Positions 1 through 5,718 of a DNA stretch of 30,682 bases are shown piece after piece. The position numbers and the translations under genes were made by a program. Below the pieces are notes generated by a model, which saw only the letters and a program-made list of their open reading frames with translations, made no database searches and had not been told where the DNA came from. Origin of the DNA: an uncultured Bacilli bacterium (lineage in GTDB: Bacteria; Bacillota_I; Bacilli_A; RF39; UBA660); the NCBI GenBank assembly GCA_934098345.1, contig CAKONX010000006.1:1-30682 (forward strand). Reading direction: 5' to 3'. Positions within the stretch are counted from its first letter, which is position 1; each line of letters begins with the position of its first letter.

Positions 1-39
1 CACCCGTAAATTACAGGTTACAATCCTCTAATTAGAAAC

Positions 40-80
40 TATTAATAAACTGTCCAACTTTTGGGGTTCAGTTCAAACGT
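40..80. other. possible insertion-sequence end (IS30-like), tentative
   Basis: The stretch ACTGTCCAACTTTTGGGG followed by TTCAGTTCA resembles, from memory, the terminal repeats of IS30-type elements in Firmicutes. No transposase is visible, because the window begins only 40 bases before it. It may mark the left edge of an accessory region that contains the DGR. This is pattern resemblance only. Confidence 0.2.
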
Positions 81-84
81 GTAC

Positions 85-366
85 TTATTTTTGATTGTAT
101 TGACGAGAAGAATTCATTTTATTAATAATGGATTTATCTTTATCGTCATTTATAAGTAGTTTATATGGCTCGATTTTTAAAGAGGCAGCAAGAACTTCTA
201 ATTTTGAAATAGGAGGAGTATGCATTCCTCTTTCTATATCAGTAAGATATCTTGGACTTAATTTACATAGTTCTGCAAGCTTTTCTTGGGAATAACCATT
301 TAAGTATCTATAGTACTTAATATTAAATGCAACTAGGTCAGGAAGGTTTTTAAATTTTAGTTTCAT
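85..366 (-). CDS. small XRE-family HTH transcriptional regulator
   Basis: This encodes a 93-residue DNA-binding protein consisting almost entirely of one Cro/C1-type helix-turn-helix. The core SQEKLAELCKLSPRYLTDIERG is the typical XRE recognition unit: SQ at the helix 2 start, then a turn and a recognition helix ending in the IERG motif. A short basic, polar C-terminal tail follows. I chose the ATG at 366 because an AGGTG SD lies just upstream of it; the longer ATG start at 378 would place that SD inside the gene. The gene is divergent from the DGR operon and their promoters share about 130 bp, so it may regulate that operon and itself. No ligand-binding or protease domain is present, so the inducer cannot be guessed. 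Confidence 0.85.
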   Translation of the reverse strand: MKLKFKNLPDLVAFNIKYYRYLNGYSQEKLAELCKLSPRYLTDIERGMHTPPISKLEVLAASLKIEPYKLLINDDKDKSIINKMNSSRQYNQK

Positions 367-421
367 AGCACACCTCATTACAAGTATGATATTATTTAAC
401 TAAAAATATTCACACGAACTA

Positions 422-450
422 TTTACTGCAAGATATTTTTGTGTTATAGT
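422..450 (+). promoter_or_regulatory. promoter of the three-gene DGR target operon
   Basis: TTTACT (422-427), a 17-nt spacer and TATAGT (445-450), with TG one base before the -10 (extended -10). It is the only good promoter ahead of the 504 gene. A 7-bp inverted repeat, GATATTA (388-394) / TAATATC (450-456), frames the divergent promoter region and could bind the XRE regulator. Confidence 0.6.
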
Positions 451-503
451 AATATCGAGCATACAGTAAGGAAGTGTGTAAAGAGAAGTTTGAGGTCGAT
501 AAA

Positions 504-1271
504 ATGAGGAAAATATGTCGGAAATTTAAAATACATAAGTCTTTTTATCTTTTTGTTGCAGTATGTTTAATAACTATTGCTTATGCTACAGTTACTGAAA
601 CACTTGGTGTAGTATCTTCTACAAAAGTTGGAATGAATATTAATGAATTAGATTATTATATTGGGAATATTTTTGTAGATGATATCAATCGCTTTTCGTA
701 TCTTTCTGATGATTTAACTAGTTTTAATGTCGAAGTAAATGGGAATGTTACAATTGATTATTATCTAGTTAATGCAGCAACTCAGTATGATATAAAGCCA
801 CATGTTACTTGCTCTGATGTTGGTGATTTTACTAACGATATGAGTGAACTTGTTCTTGCTCAATCGGTATCAAAAGGAACAATTAAGATTGATACTACAG
901 GGTCTAAAAATCTACTTTGTTTATTCAGTTATGAGTTGGTTGAAAGAGAAAGCATTTCTCCTTTGAAAAAATTTGTATTTTATTCTTCTGATGGATCTAA
1001 ATTAACAAATGCTTATAAAGAATATACTACAGAATATAATTATGTTGGTTTGGAAACTCCAAAAAGAGGAAACTCTGTTTTTACTGGTTGGATAAATAAA
1101 GAAGGAAAAACAATTGATGAAAATAGCTTAATTACTTCAGATGATAATGAAATATTATATGCAACATGGTCAAAACTTAATGCACTTTATATAAAGTATG
1201 ATAATACCAAATCAAATTCCACTTGTGAAACAGTAAAATGTGCATTAGATGAATTGAGTGAGAAGTTTTAA
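504..1271 (+). CDS. secreted/membrane-anchored surface protein with InlB-type repeat
   Basis: A 255-residue protein of unknown function and the first gene of the DGR target operon. A basic N-terminus and one hydrophobic segment (about residues 14-30) look like a signal anchor of the TasA/camelysin kind. A beta-rich domain follows. Residues about 157-222 resemble an InlB B-repeat/Listeria-Bacteroides repeat, with FTGW and LYATW landmarks. The last about 28 residues form a module (YDN...CETVKCALDEL) that is also found at the end of the next protein and near the N-terminus of the DGR target. I chose ATG 504 because GAGG lies 8 nt upstream; the earlier GTG at 474 has an SD too close to it. The next gene follows within 15 bp. 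A surface role is inferred from the anchor and repeat. Confidence 0.7.
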   Translation: MRKICRKFKIHKSFYLFVAVCLITIAYATVTETLGVVSSTKVGMNINELDYYIGNIFVDDINRFSYLSDDLTSFNVEVNGNVTIDYYLVNAATQYDIKPHVTCSDVGDFTNDMSELVLAQSVSKGTIKIDTTGSKNLLCLFSYELVERESISPLKKFVFYSSDGSKLTNAYKEYTTEYNYVGLETPKRGNSVFTGWINKEGKTIDENSLITSDDNEILYATWSKLNALYIKYDNTKSNSTCETVKCALDELSEKF

Positions 1272-1285
1272 TGGGAAGTGAAGTT

Positions 1286-1891
1286 ATGAAAAAACGGAAG
1301 TTTTTATGGTTGATTATACTTGTTATGTGTATAGGATTTGCAGGTATATCAACGGTTTTGTATATTAATGGTAATACAAAAATATCTGAAAACATAGATG
1401 ACTTTGATGTGTATTTTTCTAAAGCAGTCTTAGATGGTGAAGATGAAAGTGGAAAACTTATAAGCGATGATAATAAAACAATTACATTTAATACTAAAAA
1501 TCTTACACTTGGCGGAGATACATCAGTTCTTGCATATGAAGTAACAAATGCAAGTAGAAACTATGATGCTGTAGTTGAGATAAGTTGTACTAAACCTGAG
1601 TATGTGACTTTAAATGTAAGTGAAGAAACATTTATAGTAGAAGCAACAAATGTAAAAAGTGGAAAAGTTGAAGTAGTTTTAAATAAAACAGCATTAGAAC
1701 CAAAAGAAGTGAAATTCACATGTAATTTAAATATTAAAGCAAGTGAACGAACTGAACTTGGAAATAATGAGATAAAAAAGTATAACAATCGTGCTAAATA
1801 TGTTTCGTATGAAAACAGTAAAACAAAACTTACGTGTAAAACAGTGCAAGATTGTATAAATGAAATTGATAATATGTTGGAGGTAAAATAA
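1286..1891 (+). CDS. secreted/membrane-anchored TasA-like surface protein
   Basis: A 201-residue protein and the second gene of the operon. It has one N-terminal hydrophobic segment (about residues 6-24) and then a beta-rich domain resembling the middle of the upstream protein: both have a 'D-hh-Y-h' start, then a 'YEVTNAS..YDAVVEISC' stretch against 'YYLVNAATQYDIKPHVTC' upstream. The two are therefore probably diverged paralogues, vaguely like TasA/camelysin matrix proteins. The C-terminus repeats the shared module (TCKTVQDCINEIDNML), including a Cys-x5-Cys pair. Start ATG 1286 follows GGAAGTG; an ATG at 1271 overlaps the previous stop but has no SD. The stop overlaps the start of the DGR target by one base, implying translational coupling. 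Confidence 0.65.
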   Translation: MKKRKFLWLIILVMCIGFAGISTVLYINGNTKISENIDDFDVYFSKAVLDGEDESGKLISDDNKTITFNTKNLTLGGDTSVLAYEVTNASRNYDAVVEISCTKPEYVTLNVSEETFIVEATNVKSGKVEVVLNKTALEPKEVKFTCNLNIKASERTELGNNEIKKYNNRAKYVSYENSKTKLTCKTVQDCINEIDNMLEVK

Positions 1892-3303
1892 TGAAAAAAA
1901 GTGTTAAATTTTTATTAATTTTAATGGTGGTAGTTCTTTCAATTGGTGTAGGATATGCTGCAGAACTAATATTAGGAAGTGATGTTTTTTATGATAATTC
2001 AGAAACTTCTTTAAAAGCAAGCAATGTACAAGATGCATTAGATGAACTTTATGATAAAGCGGAGAGCTTAACTTCTTGTGAAAGCGCCAGTGCTCCAAAA
2101 CTTGGAAATAAATTAGTTCCAGTTACTATAGCTGCAGATGGAAAAGTTACGTATGCGGATACTTCAAAAGAATGGTATAACTATTGTGACAAACGTTGGG
2201 CAAATGCAGTAATACTTGAAGATGGTGCAAGCTATAAACAAGGAGATGTAATAAGTGAATCGGATATAGAAAGTTATTTTGTGTGGATTCCAAAATATAA
2301 ATATAGATTATGGAATACAGGAACATCAAGCAAAGGTGTACATGAAATAGAAATAGTATTTGATGAAACTGATACAACGGATATAGAAGGAGTATCATGT
2401 AAAACACCAATGACTACAGGCTCAAGCGGAAAATGCAAAAATGGAGAATATATGACACATCCAGCATTTATATCAATGGGTGTAAATGGCTTCTGGGTAG
2501 GAAAGTATGAAACAGGATATAGAGGTGCAACAAGTGTAGCAACTGCCCAAGTTAATGGAAGTGATTCAAGTAAGATAATAGTAAAGCCAAATGTATATAG
2601 TTGGAGAAATATTACTATATATAATGCGTTTTTAGCATCATATAATTATGATCGTGACTTAGATTCACATATGATGAAAAATACTGAATGGGGAGCAGTT
2701 GCATATCTATCACACTCAAAATATGGTTTAGGTTATGAAGTTAATATCAATAATAATTCAAACTATAAAACAGGATATTCAGCATTACCTTCAACGAATC
2801 AACAAACATATCCAGGAACAAGCGGAGATGGTGCAACATATAACTCTGCATATAATACAGATATTGGATATCTTGCAAGTACAAGTGGAAATATAAGCGG
2901 AGTATATGATATGAGTGGTGGCGCATGGGAATATGTATCTTCATATATAACAGGCAAACCTGGATCAAGTGGATTTAGTACAACAACTTTAGCAAATTAT
3001 GATAGTAAGTATTTTGATGTTTATAATGCATCATCAGCAATTAGTACTTACCAATATAGAATACTAGGAGATGCAACAGGAGAGATGGGACCATTTAAGC
3101 AATATTTAGACGGAGACAACAGCTCAAGATGGCATTCAAGTTGGTATGCCGACCATTCGTACTTTGTGGACTCTTCTGACCCTTGGTTCCTTCGAGGCGG
3201 GCATTACACTTATGGCGTGCTTGCGGGGGCTTTCTACTTCGGTAGGTACACTGGAGGGACTTACAGCGACGATGGTTTCCGCCTCGTCCTTTCCGTAGCT
3301 TAA
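1891..3303 (+). CDS. DGR target protein, FGE/C-type-lectin fold with variable C-terminus
   Basis: A 470-residue surface protein with hypervariable binding residues. Residues 1-24 form a signal or membrane anchor. Residues about 32-58 carry the shared NVQDALDELY module. From about 130 onward it follows the formylglycine-generating-enzyme/sulfatase-modifying fold, with FVWIPKYKY, GFWVGKYETG, GVYDMSGGAWEYV and terminal GFRLVLS landmarks; this fold is the usual DGR scaffold. No catalytic role is implied. The last about 50 residues are encoded by VR. The nine codons that are AAY in the template appear here as H422, Y424, D430, L434, Y441, G451, Y453, Y458 and D460, all different from Asn. The start overlaps the previous stop by one base and has a GGAGG SD. 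Residues 420-470 use GC-rich codons unlike the rest of the gene. Confidence 0.92.
   Translation: MKKSVKFLLILMVVVLSIGVGYAAELILGSDVFYDNSETSLKASNVQDALDELYDKAESLTSCESASAPKLGNKLVPVTIAADGKVTYADTSKEWYNYCDKRWANAVILEDGASYKQGDVISESDIESYFVWIPKYKYRLWNTGTSSKGVHEIEIVFDETDTTDIEGVSCKTPMTTGSSGKCKNGEYMTHPAFISMGVNGFWVGKYETGYRGATSVATAQVNGSDSSKIIVKPNVYSWRNITIYNAFLASYNYDRDLDSHMMKNTEWGAVAYLSHSKYGLGYEVNINNNSNYKTGYSALPSTNQQTYPGTSGDGATYNSAYNTDIGYLASTSGNISGVYDMSGGAWEYVSSYITGKPGSSGFSTTTLANYDSKYFDVYNASSAISTYQYRILGDATGEMGPFKQYLDGDNSSRWHSSWYADHSYFVDSSDPWFLRGGHYTYGVLAGAFYFGRYTGGTYSDDGFRLVLSVA
3150..3295 (+). repeat. DGR variable repeat (VR)
   Basis: This 146-bp stretch at the 3' end of the target gene aligns without gaps to 3494-3639 (offset 344). 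It differs at 11 positions: 3154, 3160, 3178, 3190, 3191, 3211, 3241, 3242, 3247, 3262 and 3268. The template base is A in every case, and A has become C, T or G. All 115 non-A positions are identical. The final 25 bases (3271-3295) are identical in both copies and would contain the initiation-of-mutagenic-homing (IMH) site. Just upstream, 3149 differs from the template at a non-A base, so homing probably stops there. Confidence 0.95.
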
Positions 3304-3343
3304 AAAATTTATTTTTTAAGTATTTACTTTATTACTTTTAAGT

Positions 3344-3383
3344 ATTCCTTCCCACCTTTTTTATCAGTGGGAAGGAATCGATT
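3344..3383 (+). terminator. hairpin downstream of VR: terminator and/or DGR target-recognition hairpin
   Basis: ATTCCTTCCCAC (3344-3355) pairs perfectly with GTGGGAAGGAAT (3367-3378) over 12 bp, with an 11-nt loop, followed by CGATTTTT. It could end the target operon transcript. In other DGRs a hairpin or cruciform shortly downstream of VR is needed for efficient homing. This one lies 49 bp past the VR end, so either role or both are possible. Confidence 0.6.
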
Positions 3384-3423
3384 TTTGGCATTTATGGTTA
3401 ACTTAGATTTTAAAACAGTCTAG

Positions 3424-3454
3424 TTGAACTATTTAAATAAATGTAGGTTATAAA
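3424..3454 (+). promoter_or_regulatory. possible promoter of the TR RNA
   Basis: TTGAAC (3424-3429) and TATAAA (3449-3454) are separated by 19 nt, about 40 bp before the template repeat. The spacing is long and the -10 lacks the TG extension common in this genome, so this is a weak call. Confidence 0.3.
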
Positions 3455-3493
3455 TTGTTAAAATTTTCTCTTTTGCTCTTTTACTCTTTATGG

Positions 3494-3639
3494 CGACAAT
3501 TCGAACTTTGTGGACTCTTCTAACCCTTGGTTCAATCGAGGCGGGCATTACACTAATGGCGTGCTTGCGGGGGCTTTCTACTTCAATAGGAACACTGGAG
3601 GGACTAACAGCAACGATGGTTTCCGCCTCGTCCTTTCCG
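3494..3639 (+). repeat. DGR template repeat (TR), non-coding
   Basis: This is the non-coding donor copy of VR, 199 bp downstream of it and in the same orientation. It is transcribed into the RNA template for adenine-mutagenic reverse transcription. It holds 31 adenines; 18 lie in nine AAC/AAT codons when read in the VR frame. The other codons are largely A-free (for example GCG, GTG, GGG, CTT). G+C is 75 of 146 bases (51%), far above the flanks. Identity with VR stops right after 3639, where TR continues CACTAA and VR continues TAGCT. Confidence 0.95.
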
Positions 3640-3827
3640 CACTAAAATATATAAGTAGTACTTCACTTTAACAAAGATAACAAAAATATAGTATATTGGT
3701 TATCAGTAATTTAAGGATTTTGTTATTGTGTTTATTTTAGAAATTTATAACCTTTCTACATAGTAGAATAAAATATAAACAAAATATTTTTGGTTAGTAA
3801 CAAAATGGTGAAAGTTGAAGATATTTG
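3640..3827 (+). other. AT-rich spacer between TR and the accessory gene
   Basis: No gene is visible. By analogy with characterised DGRs, the RNA downstream of TR is where Avd/RT bind and where cDNA synthesis is primed, so this stretch is probably part of the functional TR RNA. I see no strong promoter and no convincing secondary structure in it. Confidence 0.5.
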
Positions 3828-3850
3828 AAAAGTGGTGGATCCACTTTTTT
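3828..3850 (+). terminator. terminator-like hairpin between TR RNA and accessory genes
   Basis: AAAAGTGG (3828-3835) pairs with CCACTTTT (3841-3848) around a 5-nt loop and runs into TTTTTT (3845-3850). It could define the TR RNA 3' end or partly attenuate read-through into the accessory and RT genes. It lies 25 bp before the start at 3875, just upstream of its AAAGGAGG SD. Confidence 0.6.
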
Positions 3851-3874
3851 GTGTTATTAAAGGAGGTGATAGTT

Positions 3875-4237
3875 ATGAGTGTGATATATAATAAGTATTT
3901 AGAATTAAAGTCAAACAATAAAGATAAATTATATCTATTTAAATCAGGTAACTTTTATATTTTTGTTGGAGATGACTGCGATACAATTAATAATTATGTT
4001 GTTCTAAAGAAAGTTAAGTTTTCTAATGAATCTAATAAATGTGGATTTCCAGTATCAGTTTTAGACGAATACCTGCGAGTATTTAAAAATCATAATTTAG
4101 ATGTAGAAGTTATTGACGAAATACATGAGAATACATATGATGTTGATAAATTAAAAAGAAAACTTAGCAAGATAGATCTAAATACTATTACGCCAATTGA
4201 GGCCCTTAATATTTTAAAAGAAGTAAAGGAGAGTTAA
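3875..4237 (+). CDS. MutS-like DGR accessory protein (MSL type)
   Basis: A 120-residue protein resembling the N-terminal mismatch-recognition domain (domain I) of MutS. It shows YLELK followed by GNFYIF (residues 25-30), the counterpart of MutS GDFYE-F, then CGFPVSVLDEYL, matching the MutS 'P.h.l..Y...L' segment. The C-terminus (TPIEALNILKEV) looks like the extreme C-terminal helix of MutS. The ATPase and clamp domains are absent. The mismatch-probing Phe (F27) is kept, but the Glu two residues later is Ile (I29). MutS-like genes are reported DGR accessories; their role is not settled. Start ATG 3875 has a near-perfect AAAGGAGG SD; a TTG 60 bp upstream would read through the hairpin. The stop abuts the avd GTG. 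Confidence 0.75.
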   Translation: MSVIYNKYLELKSNNKDKLYLFKSGNFYIFVGDDCDTINNYVVLKKVKFSNESNKCGFPVSVLDEYLRVFKNHNLDVEVIDEIHENTYDVDKLKRKLSKIDLNTITPIEALNILKEVKES

Positions 4238-4600
4238 GTGAAGTCTAATAGTGTTGAGGAAACTCGTATATATAGAATATACATGGACTTTATTATTTAC
4301 TTGGAAATGATTACTGAAAAGTATCCAAGTAGAACAAAATTGGAACTTGTGTCTACAATAAAAAATACAGGTTATAACGGAATGCACAATATTTTGCTTG
4401 CATATAAATGTTTTGACAAAGCTCAAAAACTTAAATATTTAAATGAACTAGATATTAACTTAAAAATGCAAAGAGTATATGCTAGAATATCTTATAAAAG
4501 AAAATATATTAATATAAGAAACTATGAGGCATGGAGTAGAAAAATAAACTTGATTAGTATGTCTCTTGGTGGTTGGATTAATTCATGCCTAAAACAATAA
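4238..4600 (+). CDS. avd: Avd-like DGR accessory variability determinant
   Basis: A 120-residue, all-helical, Lys/Tyr-rich basic protein matching the Avd/four-helix-bundle family (related to 23S rRNA intervening-sequence proteins). In Bordetella phage, Avd forms a pentamer that binds the RT and the TR RNA and is essential for mutagenic retrohoming. Here the gene starts with GTG directly after the MSL stop, with an AAAGGAG SD inside the MSL 3' end, and overlaps the RT start by 16 bp, so MSL, Avd and RT should be made together. The late segment with conserved-looking Trp residues (YEAWSR, GGWINSC) resembles the Avd C-terminal helix. The call rests on length, composition and position more than on a single motif. 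Confidence 0.8.
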   Translation: MKSNSVEETRIYRIYMDFIIYLEMITEKYPSRTKLELVSTIKNTGYNGMHNILLAYKCFDKAQKLKYLNELDINLKMQRVYARISYKRKYINIRNYEAWSRKINLISMSLGGWINSCLKQ

Positions 4601-5613
4601 AAAAGTGTTTTTATTCAAAGTTGACTTTTGAAAAAATGTTGGAAGCACATAATCGTGCATCTAGAGGTAAAAAAGGGAAAAAAGAAGTTATTTTATTTGA
4701 AATGAATTTAGAAACAAATATCGTAAAAATTTTAGATGATATTAGAACTGGTAAATATAAATTTGGAGAATATAGAGAATTTGTAATCTATGAACCAAAG
4801 AAAAGAATAATAAAGTCTCTTCCGTATCGAGATAGAGTAGTTCATCAATGGTATATTGAAGAATTTATTAAACCTTATTTTATGAAAGTATTTATAAATG
4901 AAACTTATGCGTGTTTAGATGAGAAAGGCACTCATAAAGCAGTTTATAATGTTCAAAAACAAATGAGGATTGCTAAAAATATATATGGAAATGGTTATTA
5001 TGTTTTAAAAACAGATATAAAAAAATACTTTTATAGTATTGATAAAAATATATTAATGAATATATTAAAAAAACGTATTAGTGATAAACGTCTTCTTGAA
5101 TTTAGTTATTTGATATTAGATGATGGGACTAATATTGGAATACCTATTGGGAATTATACTAGTCAGTTTTTTGCTAATATATATTTGAATGAATTAGATC
5201 ATTATGTAAAAGATGAATTAAAAATAAAATTTTATACAAGATATATGGATGACCAAATATTTTTATTAAAAAATAAAAAAGAAGCAAAAAAAGTTTTTCT
5301 GCAAGTTGAAAAATATATTACTGAGAAATTAAATTTAAAACTAAATAAAAAAAGTAAATATTTTCCAAATAGAAAGGGAATTGATTTTTGTGGATATGTT
5401 ATATTTCCGACGCATATTAAATTAAGAAAGAGATTTAAAAATAAATTAAAAAAGAATATAAATTTATGGGTTAAACTAAAGTGTAAAAACAGGTTAAATA
5501 AAGAAAAATTTTATCTTAGTTATAATTCTTTCAAAGCCCATGGGATGCATAGTAATTCATATAATTTTTTTAATGAAATTGATGAATTATTAAAGGATAA
5601 AAATTTAAGATAG
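4585..5613 (+). CDS. DGR reverse transcriptase
   Basis: A 342-residue RT that copies TR RNA into adenine-mutagenised cDNA, which then replaces VR. Visible motifs, in order, are: RIIKSLPYRDRVVHQW (about 74-89, RT motif 1/2); KTDIKKYFYSID (142-153, catalytic D144); GIPIGNYTSQFFANIYLNELD (185-205), which has SQ rather than the SP of group II intron RTs, as in DGR enzymes; YMDD (220-223) with the catalytic aspartates; and GIDFCGYVIFP (265-275). A short thumb follows. There is no maturase or endonuclease domain, which fits a DGR rather than an intron. Length is typical of the family. The start lies inside the avd 3' end and has no strong SD, consistent with translational coupling. Confidence 0.95.
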   Translation: MPKTIKKCFYSKLTFEKMLEAHNRASRGKKGKKEVILFEMNLETNIVKILDDIRTGKYKFGEYREFVIYEPKKRIIKSLPYRDRVVHQWYIEEFIKPYFMKVFINETYACLDEKGTHKAVYNVQKQMRIAKNIYGNGYYVLKTDIKKYFYSIDKNILMNILKKRISDKRLLEFSYLILDDGTNIGIPIGNYTSQFFANIYLNELDHYVKDELKIKFYTRYMDDQIFLLKNKKEAKKVFLQVEKYITEKLNLKLNKKSKYFPNRKGIDFCGYVIFPTHIKLRKRFKNKLKKNINLWVKLKCKNRLNKEKFYLSYNSFKAHGMHSNSYNFFNEIDELLKDKNLR

Positions 5614-5622
5614 AAAATAATA

Positions 5623-5652
5623 AGTAGATTGTGGTAACGAGTCTATTTTTTT
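5623..5652 (+). terminator. intrinsic terminator of the DGR operon
   Basis: AGTAGATT (5623-5630) pairs with AGTCTATT (5640-5647), an 8-bp stem with two G-U pairs and a 9-nt loop, followed by a T run to 5652. It lies just after the RT stop. Confidence 0.75.
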
Positions 5653-5664
5653 ATGCCCTAGTTT

Positions 5665-5693
5665 TTGATTAAATAGGATTATTATGTTAGAAT
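5665..5693 (+). promoter_or_regulatory. promoter of the 5719 gene
   Basis: TTGATT (5665-5670), 17 nt, TAGAAT (5688-5693), with TG at 5685-5686 (extended -10). AGAGGTG precedes the ATG at 5719. Confidence 0.75.
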
Positions 5694-5718
5694 ATGTGTA
5701 GTTTTAAGAGGTGAATTT

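Noticed and set aside
3145..3640. VR and TR considered as remnants of a simple gene duplication or a degraded second gene copy
   Set aside because: Ordinary divergence would strike all four bases and favour silent sites; here every difference in the core is at a template adenine and changes the amino acid, and the TR copy has no start codon or SD.
4585..5613. Reverse transcriptase as a group II intron maturase or retron RT
   Set aside because: No maturase (X) or endonuclease domain, no intron structure, motif GxxxSQ rather than SP, and the TR/VR pair and Avd are present.
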